This document shows, piece after piece, positions 1-9,756 of a stretch of DNA of 64,000 nt (position 1 is its first letter; each line of letters begins with the position of its first letter). The stretch comes from Phycisphaerales bacterium (GTDB lineage Bacteria; Planctomycetota; Phycisphaerae; Phycisphaerales; UBA1924). Below the pieces are notes generated by a model that did not search any database, was not told the origin of the DNA, and was given only the letters and a program-made list of their open reading frames with translations. A program made the translations under genes and the position numbers. Location of the stretch: contig JASBRY010000009.1 in NCBI GenBank assembly GCA_030149165.1, positions 1,361,076 through 1,425,075 of the forward strand. The letters are read 5' to 3'.

Positions 1-13
1 TGGAGATCGAGCT

Positions 14-391
14 ATGCCTCGTGTACGCAAAGGTGCTGCTAGAGCACAACAACGCAAAAGAATTCTTCGTCAAGCCCGTGGTTACTTTGGCAGCAAATCG
101 CGCCACAAGTACCAAGCAAAGATTGCTGTCCGCCGTGCAGGCTGCTACGCATACCGTGACCGCCGTGCTCGCAAACGCGAGATGCGTGCACTCTGGATCA
201 CGCGTATCACCGCGGCATGCAAGATGCGTGGCACGCGCTACTCGCTGTTCATCAACGGGCTCAAGATGTCGGGCAACAATCTGAATCGCAAGATGCTCTC
301 GCAAATCGCGATTGAAGATCCGAAACTCTTCGATCGTCTCGTTGAGCAAGCGACCGCAGCATCCAAAGCGGTCCCAGCAAACGCTGGCTGA
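14..391 (+). CDS. rplT: 50S ribosomal protein L20
   Basis: This is large-subunit protein L20, which binds 23S rRNA and is needed early in 50S assembly. The 125 residues match the usual 115-125. The N-terminus is the typical arginine/lysine-rich extension (MPRVRKGAARAQQRKRIL), followed by the conserved stretch RRARKREMRALWITRI and the C-terminal segment with NRKMLSQIAIEDP. The start is supported by GGAG about eight bases upstream. In most bacteria rplT follows infC and rpmI; those genes would lie left of the window, so this is probably the last gene of that operon. A strong terminator follows at once. Confidence 0.98.
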   Translation: MPRVRKGAARAQQRKRILRQARGYFGSKSRHKYQAKIAVRRAGCYAYRDRRARKREMRALWITRITAACKMRGTRYSLFINGLKMSGNNLNRKMLSQIAIEDPKLFDRLVEQATAASKAVPANAG

Positions 392-415
392 GTTCGTTTG
401 ATCTATTGATCGATC

Positions 416-448
416 AATGCCCGGTTGTCACGACAGCTGGGCATTTTT
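416..448 (+). terminator. rho-independent terminator after rplT
   Basis: The hairpin has arms AATGCCC (416-422) and GGGCATT (439-445). The pairing continues inwards with GG/TTGT against ACA/GC. A run of T follows at 444-448. It sits 25 bases after the rplT stop codon and separates rplT from the next gene. Confidence 0.85.
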
Positions 449-489
449 GTATCCGCATCAGTATGATGAGTTTCTAGGAGATACGCGGC

Positions 490-1188
490 ATGGCGGGATG
501 GTGGCTCTCAGATCTTTGGTCGAGCTCGAATGGGCAGGTCATGGTTGTGTCGTGGCTGGTCTGGGTCATTGTGTCTATTACACTCCATGAGCTCGCTCAC
601 GGCTGGACTGCGGTCAAGCTTGGCGACGATACTCCAATCCGAAGCGGACATATGACCTGGAATCCGATGGTCCACATGGGACCATATTCATTGATCGTGT
701 TGCTGCTGCTAGGTATTGCTTGGGGCGCTATGCCCGTGGATCCGAGCCGGCTGCGGGGCAAGCATGCGGATACTTTGGTCACTATTGCTGGGCCGTTGAT
801 GAACTTGGCGCTGGGGTTGTTATCGCTGTTCCTACTGATCTTCTGGTTGCCGCTCGCAGAAGGGCAGATTATTTCCGCTGTGAACATCCAGGATCCACTC
901 AAATCCAACCTACAGATTTTCCTCGGCACAGGGGCACTTCTGAACTTCGTACTGATGATGTTCAATCTGCTACCAGTCCCTCCGCTGGATGGAGGACGGA
1001 TCCTGATGAATCTCTGGACGCCGTTTCGCAATCTGATGCTGTCAGAGAATGGGCAATGGTTCGGATTCGGGATCTTCATTCTCTTCTTTGTGTTCGGAGC
1101 GGATATTCTGTTTGGTCTTTCCAATGCGTTCGTGTTCGGGATCAGCGACCTCTTTCAGCACCTGTTCTTTCCGAACTTAAACAACTGA
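490..1188 (+). CDS. site-2 protease family membrane metallopeptidase (M50)
   Basis: This is a membrane-embedded zinc metalloprotease of the S2P/M50 family, which cuts substrates inside or next to the membrane. The HExxH motif is HELAHGW at residues 33-39. The third metal ligand lies in the typical NLLPVPPLDGGR block, with Asp about residue 167. Between and around these are four to six hydrophobic segments. The 232 residues fit the short, PDZ-less subgroup. AGGAGA lies about ten bases before the ATG. The next gene follows after 19 bases on the same strand and may be co-transcribed. The substrate cannot be told from sequence. Confidence 0.88.
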   Translation: MAGWWLSDLWSSSNGQVMVVSWLVWVIVSITLHELAHGWTAVKLGDDTPIRSGHMTWNPMVHMGPYSLIVLLLLGIAWGAMPVDPSRLRGKHADTLVTIAGPLMNLALGLLSLFLLIFWLPLAEGQIISAVNIQDPLKSNLQIFLGTGALLNFVLMMFNLLPVPPLDGGRILMNLWTPFRNLMLSENGQWFGFGIFILFFVFGADILFGLSNAFVFGISDLFQHLFFPNLNN

Positions 1189-1207
1189 TCAAGCCGATGA
1201 GAGTTCA

Positions 1208-2494
1208 ATGAAATATGTGATCATCATCCCTGATGGCGGTGCGGACAAGCCGCTCGAGGAGCTTGAGGGACTGACTCCTTTTGAATCTGCGGAGATGCCC
1301 AATCTTGATCGATTAGCAAAGATGGGACGCGTTGGTACGGCAAAGACCACACCCAAGGGCTTTGGAGCAGGCTCTGATGTCTGCACAATGGATCTGCTTG
1401 GGTATGACCCTTGCAAGTATCACACCGGTCGAGCACCGCTCGAAGCCGCTGCGATCGGTGTGGAGTCCGGCGAGAATGATTGGATCTTCCGGCTGAATCT
1501 GGTGACCGTTGGAGAAGAAGGCACGGATCAAGCCGGATTGATGCTCGACCATTCTGCTGGAGGAATCCCCGATTCAGAGGCTCGCGTGCTTCTAGAAGGA
1601 TTGTCCGCGTTCTGGGCTGAGCAAGTACCTGAACTCGCGAAGGACTTCACACTCACTCCTGGGGTGAGTTACCGATCGATTCTTGTGGATCGTTCGGATC
1701 GAGCGTATTCGAGTGTAGAATGCACACCGCCTCATGAAATCCCGGATCGTCCTTGGGAGCCAGCGCTACCAAATGGGGGGATGAGGGATGAAGGGACTGT
1801 GCTGAGCACACTGATCAAGCTCTCGCATGAGTACCTCAGAGATCACGAGGTCAATCATGCGCGGATTGAGCAGGGATTGCGTCCTGCGAACTGTGCATGG
1901 ATCTGGGGACAAGGGACGAAGCCCATCCTACCGAGCTTTGAATCCAAGTTTGGAATCAAAGGAGGAATGATCACTTCAGTGGATTTACTCTCCGGGATCG
2001 CGAACTTGATCGAATGGGATCTGATCCACTGCCCGGGCTTGACGAGTTACCACGATACGGATTATGCGATGCAGGGGAAGGTGACCATCGAGTCACTCAA
2101 TAAGTATGACATCGTCTGTTGTCATATAGAGGCGCCCGACGAGGCTTCTCATCAAGCTGACTTCGTCACAAAGGTTGCATCGCTCGAAGCGATTGATCGC
2201 GAGATCATCGGTCCTGTGATGGAAGCGATCGAGCGATTCGGCGATCCGGACACCGATCCGAACGCTCAGGGGTGGCGTGTGCTCGTCATGCCTGACCATT
2301 ACACGCTGTGCTCAACACGAAAGCACGACGCGACTCCAGTGCCGTTCGCGATGGCGGGGGCCTGGGTGCGTTCTGTCGTCCCACGCGTGCTCACGGAGAA
2401 GGAAGCGGAACAAGCGGATCTGCATATTGATCCGGGTGCGGATCTCATGGAGTACTTCCTGCACTCGGGTTTGGTGCGTCAAGATACCAAATAA
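1208..2494 (+). CDS. apgM: 2,3-bisphosphoglycerate-independent phosphoglycerate mutase, archaeal (ApgM) type
   Basis: It should interconvert 3- and 2-phosphoglycerate in glycolysis and gluconeogenesis, in the cytosol, using two metal ions. It belongs to the alkaline-phosphatase superfamily. Visible marks are the N-terminal metal-binding IIPDGGADKPLEEL, the GSDVCTMDLLGYDP segment that holds the nucleophile region, and the C-terminal HIEAPDEASHQAD and VMPDHYTLCSTRKHDATPVP blocks with metal-binding Asp and His residues. At 428 residues it is close to the ApgM family length (about 400) and shorter than the GpmI type (about 510). The reading frame is intact. Confidence 0.93.
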   Translation: MKYVIIIPDGGADKPLEELEGLTPFESAEMPNLDRLAKMGRVGTAKTTPKGFGAGSDVCTMDLLGYDPCKYHTGRAPLEAAAIGVESGENDWIFRLNLVTVGEEGTDQAGLMLDHSAGGIPDSEARVLLEGLSAFWAEQVPELAKDFTLTPGVSYRSILVDRSDRAYSSVECTPPHEIPDRPWEPALPNGGMRDEGTVLSTLIKLSHEYLRDHEVNHARIEQGLRPANCAWIWGQGTKPILPSFESKFGIKGGMITSVDLLSGIANLIEWDLIHCPGLTSYHDTDYAMQGKVTIESLNKYDIVCCHIEAPDEASHQADFVTKVASLEAIDREIIGPVMEAIERFGDPDTDPNAQGWRVLVMPDHYTLCSTRKHDATPVPFAMAGAWVRSVVPRVLTEKEAEQADLHIDPGADLMEYFLHSGLVRQDTK

Positions 2495-2516
2495 AGACAC
2501 CCGCATATCGCGGGTG
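2489..2516 (-). terminator. terminator for the minus-strand POT transporter gene
   Basis: A perfect 7-bp stem, CACCCGC (2498-2504) with GCGGGTG (2510-2516), encloses a five-base loop. Read on the minus strand the stem is followed by an imperfect T-rich run (GTCTTTATTT). It therefore fits the end of the transporter gene, and it also lies directly behind the plus-strand apgM stop codon. Confidence 0.65.
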
Positions 2517-2543
2517 CCAATGTTGAGTAATTCGCTGCATGAA

Positions 2544-4115
2544 CTATCGAGTCTCAGTGCCTTCGGCTTCCGCTCGGGCTTCGATGATCTCTTCTTCGTC
2601 TTCGCCTTGGATATAGGTGCCGCCTTTGTATGACTTGGACCAGACAAGATAGATGACAAAGGCGAACATCATCAAGCCAGTGAAGAACCAGTAATAGTTA
2701 GCCCCATCGAGTGGTGTCGCTCCGGTTTGCTCATCTCTCATGCTCTCCATCACAATGTTCACGCCGGACACATAGAAGTTCCCGAGTGAGACACCCAAGA
2801 AATAGACTCCCATGATGAAGCTTTTCATTTTCTTCGGGCTTTGTGTGTACGCGAACTCGAGGCACACGATCGAAACCATGATCTCTGCGCTTGTAAGAAT
2901 CACAAAGGCAATAAACTGCCAGCCAATACTTGGCATATCTGCAAGATATGGGGTGAGTTGCTCTTGATCCCATCCATTATCGCGAGCAACTCTCACCATT
3001 TCGGAAAGCGTTCTCGGCATATCGCCATCAATAGCAAGAGCTCCCCAAAGTTGTGTCATGGTACCAGCCGATTTTGTGGTGATCCAGCTCTCAATAACGG
3101 CTGACAACGCGAATGTAGCTGCCGTCAACACGAATCCAATTCCTATTTTCCTCAATGGTGTGAGTGGATATATCTTGCTGACTGCTGGGTAGATCACATA
3201 TGTGAACACAGGGATCAGAACAAGAATAAAGAATGGATTAACGGCTTGGACTTGAGATTGGAGCCAAGTGAATCCCATGAACTGCCTGTCCATGCTGTCA
3301 GCTTGCAGGACCCAAGCCGATCCTGTCTGGTCAAAGATCGCCCAAAAAACTGGGACGAATATGAGAAACAATGGTGCGAGATTCACAAGTGCACGGATGC
3401 CTTCAGGGCTGAAAGTCTCTTCTTTAAACTTCTTCCATCCTGCCGCAGGTACATGGACGAACTCTTTGCGTCCCAACCAGAATAAGAAGGTCGCAATTGC
3501 CATCAGAACTCCTGGCAATCCGAATGCTGCCCAGGGACCATATTTGGCCAAGAGGATCGGAGTTAAGATCGTGCTGAGCATGGCGCCGACATTGATTGAG
3601 AAGTAAAACCAGTTGAATACCTGTGTAAGCAAGTGCTTATTACCACGGCCAAACTGGTCGCCAACATGGGCACTTACGCATGGCTTGATCCCACCGGCAC
3701 CAACAGCGATCATGGCAAGCCCGATGAATAAGAATGGCTTCATATCCCACAGGCCCGTATGCGGCCCGACATCCATGAGCGCGAGACAACCGTGTCCGAA
3801 GCAATACATCAAACTGATCCAAAGGATCGTTTTGTATTTGCCCCAGAATGCATCAGCAAGAATCGCTCCGATGATGGGAAAGAAATAAGCCCCGGCAGTA
3901 AAAAGGTGGTATACCGTTTTCGCACGCTCATCTGACATGTTTGCGGATTCGCCGCTGGCATCCAAAAGGTGCTGAGTCATAAACACCGTGAGGATTCCCT
4001 TCATCCCATAGAAGCTGAATCGTTCCGCGAGTTCGTTGCCGATGATGAACGGCACGCCTTTGGGGAACTTGGTTTCTGCAGGATCAGGCGCGGTGAGGTA
4101 TTTTTTCTCTGCCAT
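2544..4115 (-). CDS. POT/PTR family proton-coupled peptide transporter
   Basis: This is a major-facilitator membrane protein of the POT (PTR2) family, which imports di- and tripeptides with protons. The first helix carries the family signature around GNELAERFSFYGMKGIL, with the ExxER-type motif (residues about 27-31). About twelve to fourteen hydrophobic segments follow, with PCVSAHVGDQFG and FNWFYFSINVGAML as further family blocks. The 523 residues are in the usual range. The C-terminal tail is acidic and cytosolic. It is the only gene on this strand here and has its own terminator. Its coupling to the secreted proteases elsewhere in the window is only a thought. Confidence 0.93.
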   Translation of the reverse strand: MAEKKYLTAPDPAETKFPKGVPFIIGNELAERFSFYGMKGILTVFMTQHLLDASGESANMSDERAKTVYHLFTAGAYFFPIIGAILADAFWGKYKTILWISLMYCFGHGCLALMDVGPHTGLWDMKPFLFIGLAMIAVGAGGIKPCVSAHVGDQFGRGNKHLLTQVFNWFYFSINVGAMLSTILTPILLAKYGPWAAFGLPGVLMAIATFLFWLGRKEFVHVPAAGWKKFKEETFSPEGIRALVNLAPLFLIFVPVFWAIFDQTGSAWVLQADSMDRQFMGFTWLQSQVQAVNPFFILVLIPVFTYVIYPAVSKIYPLTPLRKIGIGFVLTAATFALSAVIESWITTKSAGTMTQLWGALAIDGDMPRTLSEMVRVARDNGWDQEQLTPYLADMPSIGWQFIAFVILTSAEIMVSIVCLEFAYTQSPKKMKSFIMGVYFLGVSLGNFYVSGVNIVMESMRDEQTGATPLDGANYYWFFTGLMMFAFVIYLVWSKSYKGGTYIQGEDEEEIIEARAEAEGTETR

Positions 4116-4278
4116 CTGGTATTTGGCCTTTATCTAGTGGGAGAATGGATACACAAACTATTCGATCGGGGTCCATATCACAAGCGGATACCATCAAATT
4201 CTCATACTCCAGATGCATTTGAAGCGGTTTGCAGGCAAGAATCGCTTGTGAACCTGTTGCCTCGAACGAAGGACATCC

Positions 4279-5091
4279 ATGCATACTAACCTGACCTCAA
4301 TTCTTCCAGGAGACTCGACCAAGCTCATCGGGATGGTTCATGTAGGGGCGCTCCCCGGGACTCCCTATTCTCAGCGATCGGTGGAGCAACTGGTCGAACA
4401 AGCTGTCACTGAAGCGAAGATTCTGGAGGATGCTGGGTTTGATGCGATCATCGTGGAGAATATGCACGACGCTCCGTATGTACATGGCGATGAGCTTGGT
4501 CCTGAGATCGTCGCTGGAATGACGCGTGTATGCCATAGCGTGACGGGTGCAGTCCAGATTCCTGTGGGGATTCAGATTCTATCTGGCGGGAATCGGCATG
4601 CGATCGCGGTCGCGGATGCTGTTGGGGCGCGGTTTATTCGCTGTGAAAACTTTGTATTCAGTCATGTCGCGGATGAGGGCCTACTCAGCAAAGCAGAAGC
4701 GGGGGGGCTGCTTCGGTACCGGAAGTCAATCAACGCGGAGCAGATCAAGATCTTCTGTGATATCAAGAAGAAGCACGCATCGCATGCGCTGACGGCGGAC
4801 ATTGATATCGCGGAGTTCGCTCACGCCGGGGAGTTCTTTGGTGCCGATGGGTTCGTTGTGACCGGCGTATCTACCGGCAAACCCACGGATCTTGCAGATG
4901 TGAAAGCAGTGCGTGCGGTAACCAAGTTGCCTGTTCTGGTGGGTTCTGGGGTCACTCCAGAGAATGTGAGCGCGTTGAGCGTGCATGCAGATGCGTTGAT
5001 TGTGGGATCATGGATCAAAGGCGATGGGTTCTGGAAGAATCCTGTGGATCCTTCGCGTGCACAGCAGATGATCAAGGCGGGGCGTGGCTGA
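4279..5091 (+). CDS. BtpA/SgcQ family protein
   Basis: This is a TIM-barrel protein of the BtpA family, named after a cyanobacterial factor that stabilises photosystem I. Most members in non-photosynthetic bacteria have no known role. The N-terminal block LIGMVHVGALPGTPYS, the EDAGFDAIIVENMHDAPY strand and the C-terminal VGSGVTPENVSAL phosphate-loop-like segment fit the family over the full 270 residues. The gene ends inside the helicase gene (8-base overlap), suggesting translational coupling. I would not assign a reaction. Confidence 0.88.
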   Translation: MHTNLTSILPGDSTKLIGMVHVGALPGTPYSQRSVEQLVEQAVTEAKILEDAGFDAIIVENMHDAPYVHGDELGPEIVAGMTRVCHSVTGAVQIPVGIQILSGGNRHAIAVADAVGARFIRCENFVFSHVADEGLLSKAEAGGLLRYRKSINAEQIKIFCDIKKKHASHALTADIDIAEFAHAGEFFGADGFVVTGVSTGKPTDLADVKAVRAVTKLPVLVGSGVTPENVSALSVHADALIVGSWIKGDGFWKNPVDPSRAQQMIKAGRG

Positions 5092-8000
5092 GGATACGAC
5101 CAGTTTCGATTTGCTCATCCAGCAAGCTCCAAAATCGGTGCGAGGGATGTACCGTGCTCGGCTGAGAGGGCTCGAGAAACGAAAGAACTCGGGGAGATCG
5201 GTTCAGAAAATCGAAGACTCAATTCGTGCGGATTTGCAGCGGGATATTGAAGCTTATCAACGACGGCTCCGAAACAAACCAACTTGCACCTATCCAGAAG
5301 ACCTTCCGGTAAGCGAGCATCGAGAGGAGATCGCGAAGGCTATCCGAGATCATCAGGTGGTGATCGTTTGTGGCGAAACCGGTTCAGGGAAAACCACGCA
5401 GATCCCCAAGATCTGTCTTGATCTTGGACGCGGTGTTGAAGCGATGATCGGTCACACGCAGCCGAGGAGGATCGCGGCGCGGAATGTCGCCGCTCGAGTT
5501 GCTGATGAGCTTGGGGTCGGTCTGGGATCGATGGTCGGATACAAGATGCGATTTGGTGATCAGACCAGCGACGATACGCTGATCAAGGTGATGACCGATG
5601 GCATCCTGCTCGCGGAAACTCGAGGGGATCCGGATCTACGGAAATACGACACGATCATCGTGGACGAAGCACACGAGCGATCGCTGAATATCGACTTCCT
5701 GCTTGGATATCTTCACAAGCTGGTGACCAAACGAAAAGACCTGAAGGTCATCATTACTTCCGCAACGATCGATGCCGATCGCTTTGCGGAGCATTTCGGG
5801 ACGACCGACGGACCGGCTCCTGTGATCGAAGTTTCGGGCCGGATGTACCCAGTCGAGCAGCGATACGATGCGTCGATGACGATGGACGGGATGCCGATCC
5901 CCGAAGCCGCGTCGTATGCAGCGGCGCAGTTGATTACCGAGGGGCACGGCGATGTGCTTGTCTTCATGCCGGGCGAACGAGAGATCCGGCAAACGGCTCA
6001 CGAACTCAAGAAGCTCGATTTCTTGCCGCATGATGCCATGATCCTGCCGTTGTATGCTCGGCTCTCCCCTGCTGAGCAGCAGAAAGTATTCAAAACCGGA
6101 AGAACAGGAGGTTCGCGGATCGTCATCGCGACCAATGTCGCGGAGACCTCGATTACCGTACCCAATATCCGAGGCGTGGTCGATCCGGGAGTTGCTCGGC
6201 TCAAACGATACAACCCGCGAACCAAACTGCATGGCTTACAGGTTGAACCGATTTCTCAGGCATCTGCGAATCAACGAGCGGGACGCTGCGGGCGTGTTGC
6301 ATCTGGGGTCTGTATTCGGTTGTATGAACAGGATGATTACGATCGACGCGATGAGTTCACACAGCCCGAGCTGCTGCGATCGAATCTTGCTTCCGTCATC
6401 CTGCAGATGATTGACTTGAAGCTGGGTGAACCTGATCAGTTTCCGTTTCTGGATACACCTGATGCGCGTCAATGGCGCGATGGGTACGAGACTCTCCATG
6501 AGCTTGGAGCGATCGATGATAACCATCGATTGACTCCGATCGGCAAACAAATGGCAAAGCTCCCAGTGGATCCTCGTATAGGCAGGATGGTACTCGCTGG
6601 AGAAGAAGAGCAGTGTCTCAATGATGTGCTGATCATCGCAGCGGTGCTATCGACACAGGACCCTCGCGTTCGTCCGCATGACAAGCAGCAACTCGCGGAT
6701 GAGGCACATGAGCAGTTCCAGGCCGAGGGTTCGGACTTTCTTTCGTTCCTGAATATTTGGGATTGGTACCACAAGCAGCACAAGAAACTGACTCGCAGAA
6801 AGCTCGGACGAGCATGCGACTCTGTGTATCTTTCTTCACGACGCATCGATGAGTGGCGTGAGGTGTATCGCCAACTCCGCGGGATGTGTCTGGATATGAA
6901 GCTCAATCCTGAGGTTCGGCATACCGATCCCGATGCGGTGCATCGGGCGCTGCTCACAGGACTGCTGACCAATATCGGGAACAAGGGTGATCGGTTCGAA
7001 TACAAAGGCACGCGCGGCTCGGCATATTCCATTATCCCCGGCTCTTCGGTCTTTGAAGAGAAACCTGAATGGGTAATGGCTGGAGAGGTTGTCCGCACAA
7101 CCAAGGTTTACGCACGGACAGTGGCGAAGATCAATCCGAAGTGGGTCGAGGATGCCGCGAAACATCTGATTAAACGATCACACTCGAACCCACGCTGGGA
7201 TTCACGCACGAGTCGAGTCGTCGCTGATGAACGCGTTGCTCTGTATGGATTGGACATCATCCCGCGGAGGACTGTCCACTTTGGACCAATTGAACCAGCC
7301 GCAGCTCGCGAGATGTTCATTCACAACGCGCTCGTCGAAGGCGATATGCGGACCAAGTGCGCTGCGATCAAACGCAACAGGCAACTGCTCGCCAATCTGC
7401 GAACCATCGAAGACAAAGCCCGGCGGGGCGATCTCATTGCGGATCATCAGGCCATCTTCCAGTTCTATGACCAAAGGATCCCGGCTGAGATCTACAGTGG
7501 GCAGACGTTTGAGCGCTGGGCGCGTGACCATGGGTCTGAGCTTGAAATGCAGGAATCAGACCTGGTTCTGAGCGAAGACGCGAAAGTGACTGGACAAACC
7601 CATCCGGATTCGGTTGTTGTGGGCAATCGGAATGCCGGCTTGAGTTACCGATTCATGCCTGGCGAAGAGGTTGACGGCGTCAGTGTGCGCGTGCGTGTTG
7701 AGGATCTCCCACATCTCAGCCGTGAGGTTCTGGAATGGTCAGTTCCCGGGTATATCAAGGAGCGTGTCGAGGCACTGATTCGATCGCTGCCAAAGCAGTT
7801 CAGAAGGCAGTTTGACGCGCCGGCGCTTGCGCATGAGTTGACACCGACATTTAGCCGCGAAGAAGGCTCCATTGAGTCACAACTCGCCACGGTGCTGTCT
7901 AATAGAGCGGGTGTAACGATTCGTCCCGAGCAGTTTCGGCGTGATCAGGTGCCCGATTTCCTGAGCCCACGGATTGTGGTACTCGATCCTGATGGCAAGG

Positions 8001-8968
8001 AGCTCGCAAGTGGGCGAGATCTCAAGCCATTGAAAGACCAGTTCAAGGAGCACGCTCATCGAGTTGTTGACGAAGCCGCGGGAGATTTCCAGCGTGACGG
8101 ACTCACTGGTTGGGATATTGACGATTTTCCAGAATCATTGGAACTCGAAGAACACGGAGGCAAGATACTTGGATATCCGGCGATGGTTGTATCCGAAGGT
8201 GCGGTGAACCTCCGCGTACGGACTTCGAAATGGTTTGCAGAACAACAGACGCGATCAGCGCAGGGGTTGCTCCTGGGACTGGGGATCAAGAGTGAACACA
8301 AGATTCGTGCACAGCAACTCCCAGGATACAGTCCAATGGCGGTCAATGCCTCGGTCTTGGGGTGGTCGGCGAAGCACACAGAATCGGTATTACTCTCGCG
8401 TGCAGGCATGCAATCAGGGATTGATGGTCGCAGCGTAATCCGAGATCGTGATGAGTTTGAGAGCAGACTTGCTGCCGCTTGGGTGGATGGAGTCCAGACT
8501 GTTCAGGGGTGTATCACCAATCTTGCTCGTGTTCTTTCTGGGGTTCTGCAAGCACAAGCGAGGATCACTCAGAATCATCCCCACGATTGGGATGCGAGCG
8601 TGCTTGATATCCGCACCCAGTTGGATCTGTTATTGAATGAGAACTGGGAGTTTTCCACGCCAACACGATGGTTGTGGTGCTATCCGAGGTATTGCCGAGC
8701 GATCGAGATTCGTATGGAACGGATCCGGAACATCGGTCCTCAGAGAGATCAGCGGATGATTCAATCTTTATCCCCTTGGGTAAAATGTCTGCAAGAGCTC
8801 CGTGAGCAAGGTGCGCATCAGGATGATGCTGTCGCTCAAGCATACGAAGACCTGTTCTGGATGGTTCAGGAGTATCGCGTAGCGGTCTTTGCTCAGGAGC
8901 TTCGAACAGCAATGCCTGTTTCCGATAAGAGACTGAGATCGCAGCTAGACAAGATCGTCAGTGGATAA
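5084..8968 (+). CDS. hrpA: HrpA-type ATP-dependent DEAH-box RNA helicase
   Basis: This is an ATP-dependent RNA helicase of the DEAH/DExH class. Walker A is GETGSGKTTQIPK (about residues 97-109), Walker B is DEAH (194-197), motif III is SAT and motif VI is QRAGRCGR. After the helicase-associated and OB-fold regions comes the long C-terminal DUF3418-like part that marks HrpA. The 1294 residues match E. coli HrpA (about 1300). E. coli HrpA is linked to mRNA processing and, more recently, to rescue of stalled ribosomes. The start is a GTG that overlaps the end of the BtpA-family gene by 8 bases. Confidence 0.95.
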   Translation: MAEDTTSFDLLIQQAPKSVRGMYRARLRGLEKRKNSGRSVQKIEDSIRADLQRDIEAYQRRLRNKPTCTYPEDLPVSEHREEIAKAIRDHQVVIVCGETGSGKTTQIPKICLDLGRGVEAMIGHTQPRRIAARNVAARVADELGVGLGSMVGYKMRFGDQTSDDTLIKVMTDGILLAETRGDPDLRKYDTIIVDEAHERSLNIDFLLGYLHKLVTKRKDLKVIITSATIDADRFAEHFGTTDGPAPVIEVSGRMYPVEQRYDASMTMDGMPIPEAASYAAAQLITEGHGDVLVFMPGEREIRQTAHELKKLDFLPHDAMILPLYARLSPAEQQKVFKTGRTGGSRIVIATNVAETSITVPNIRGVVDPGVARLKRYNPRTKLHGLQVEPISQASANQRAGRCGRVASGVCIRLYEQDDYDRRDEFTQPELLRSNLASVILQMIDLKLGEPDQFPFLDTPDARQWRDGYETLHELGAIDDNHRLTPIGKQMAKLPVDPRIGRMVLAGEEEQCLNDVLIIAAVLSTQDPRVRPHDKQQLADEAHEQFQAEGSDFLSFLNIWDWYHKQHKKLTRRKLGRACDSVYLSSRRIDEWREVYRQLRGMCLDMKLNPEVRHTDPDAVHRALLTGLLTNIGNKGDRFEYKGTRGSAYSIIPGSSVFEEKPEWVMAGEVVRTTKVYARTVAKINPKWVEDAAKHLIKRSHSNPRWDSRTSRVVADERVALYGLDIIPRRTVHFGPIEPAAAREMFIHNALVEGDMRTKCAAIKRNRQLLANLRTIEDKARRGDLIADHQAIFQFYDQRIPAEIYSGQTFERWARDHGSELEMQESDLVLSEDAKVTGQTHPDSVVVGNRNAGLSYRFMPGEEVDGVSVRVRVEDLPHLSREVLEWSVPGYIKERVEALIRSLPKQFRRQFDAPALAHELTPTFSREEGSIESQLATVLSNRAGVTIRPEQFRRDQVPDFLSPRIVVLDPDGKELASGRDLKPLKDQFKEHAHRVVDEAAGDFQRDGLTGWDIDDFPESLELEEHGGKILGYPAMVVSEGAVNLRVRTSKWFAEQQTRSAQGLLLGLGIKSEHKIRAQQLPGYSPMAVNASVLGWSAKHTESVLLSRAGMQSGIDGRSVIRDRDEFESRLAAAWVDGVQTVQGCITNLARVLSGVLQAQARITQNHPHDWDASVLDIRTQLDLLLNENWEFSTPTRWLWCYPRYCRAIEIRMERIRNIGPQRDQRMIQSLSPWVKCLQELREQGAHQDDAVAQAYEDLFWMVQEYRVAVFAQELRTAMPVSDKRLRSQLDKIVSG

Positions 8969-8972
8969 TGTA

Positions 8973-9005
8973 AAAAGACAGGCGGAGGCCACACGGCACT
9001 CCGCC
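8973..9005 (-). terminator. terminator for the minus-strand peroxiredoxin gene
   Basis: The stem GGCGGAG (8981-8987) pairs with CTCCGCC (8999-9005) and continues inwards with GCC/GGC around ACAC, with a single bulged A. On the minus strand it is followed by TGTCTTTTTA. It lies between the convergent helicase and peroxiredoxin genes. Confidence 0.7.
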
Positions 9006-9034
9006 CATCAAGAGGGGGCTAGTTGTTTGATGAC

Positions 9035-9697
9035 TTAGTCTTCAGCTGAAAGTTCTTTCACAACTTTCAGCACTTTCTTGTAGTTTGCACGCTTGGAGTA
9101 ATCTTCGTTGTCGAAGACGAAGCGGATAGTTCGATCTTGATCGATGACATAGGTCGCTGGGACTGGGAGTTCCCACTTCCCTGTTCCGTTTGAATCGGCA
9201 ACATTAATGCCGTATTGACGGTACTTCTTGATTGTCTTTGCATCCAGTTTGAAAGTCAGATCAAGCGATCGCGCGAACTCGTTGTTCTCGTCCTGCGCCA
9301 CGAAGAACTCAAGCTCGAGCTCTTTGCCCAGTTCAACACTCTTCTCATCGACTTCTGGGGAGACCGCGAGCACAGTCGCGCCGTATTCGGCGAAGTCATC
9401 GATACGGTCCTGGATATCAGAGAGTTCATCCCGGCAGTATGGGCACCAACTCCCACGGAAGAAAGTGAGCACGACTGGTCCTGATTCGAGCAAGGTTGTC
9501 AGTGTCACTTCGCTGGTATCGTTCGGAGAGAAGGGGGTCGGGAGCGTGAAATCCTCAATCGTATCACCGACCTTCAATCGCTCAGGTGCTTTGTCAGCCA
9601 CAGAACGACTCGAAGCATTTGCATGCACGGAGTTTGTGCTCCCGATCGGATTGAAAAGGATGGTCGATCCAGCGATGAGGGTGATGAGTGTGTTCAT
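9035..9697 (-). CDS. secreted AhpC/TSA-type peroxiredoxin-like protein
   Basis: This is a thioredoxin-fold protein of the AhpC/TSA or bacterioferritin-comigratory type, expected to reduce peroxides outside the cytoplasm. The first 27 or so residues look like a signal peptide. The core GDTIEDFTLPTPFS is followed by the redox motif FRGSWCPYC, with Cys85 and Cys88. A peroxidatic Cys in the first position with a CxxC spacing is seen in the PRX-like family. The C-terminal part (GTGKWELPVPATYVI) gives the cis-Pro loop. The gene lies downstream of a sigma-like and a TPR-like gene on the same strand, but 59 bases away, so co-transcription is possible and not shown. Confidence 0.85.
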   Translation of the reverse strand: MNTLITLIAGSTILFNPIGSTNSVHANASSRSVADKAPERLKVGDTIEDFTLPTPFSPNDTSEVTLTTLLESGPVVLTFFRGSWCPYCRDELSDIQDRIDDFAEYGATVLAVSPEVDEKSVELGKELELEFFVAQDENNEFARSLDLTFKLDAKTIKKYRQYGINVADSNGTGKWELPVPATYVIDQDRTIRFVFDNEDYSKRANYKKVLKVVKELSAED

Positions 9698-9756
9698 ACC
9701 CGAACAATGCCGGTTCAGCGATATCTATTCCGAATGCGGATCAGAAAGATCAGAAA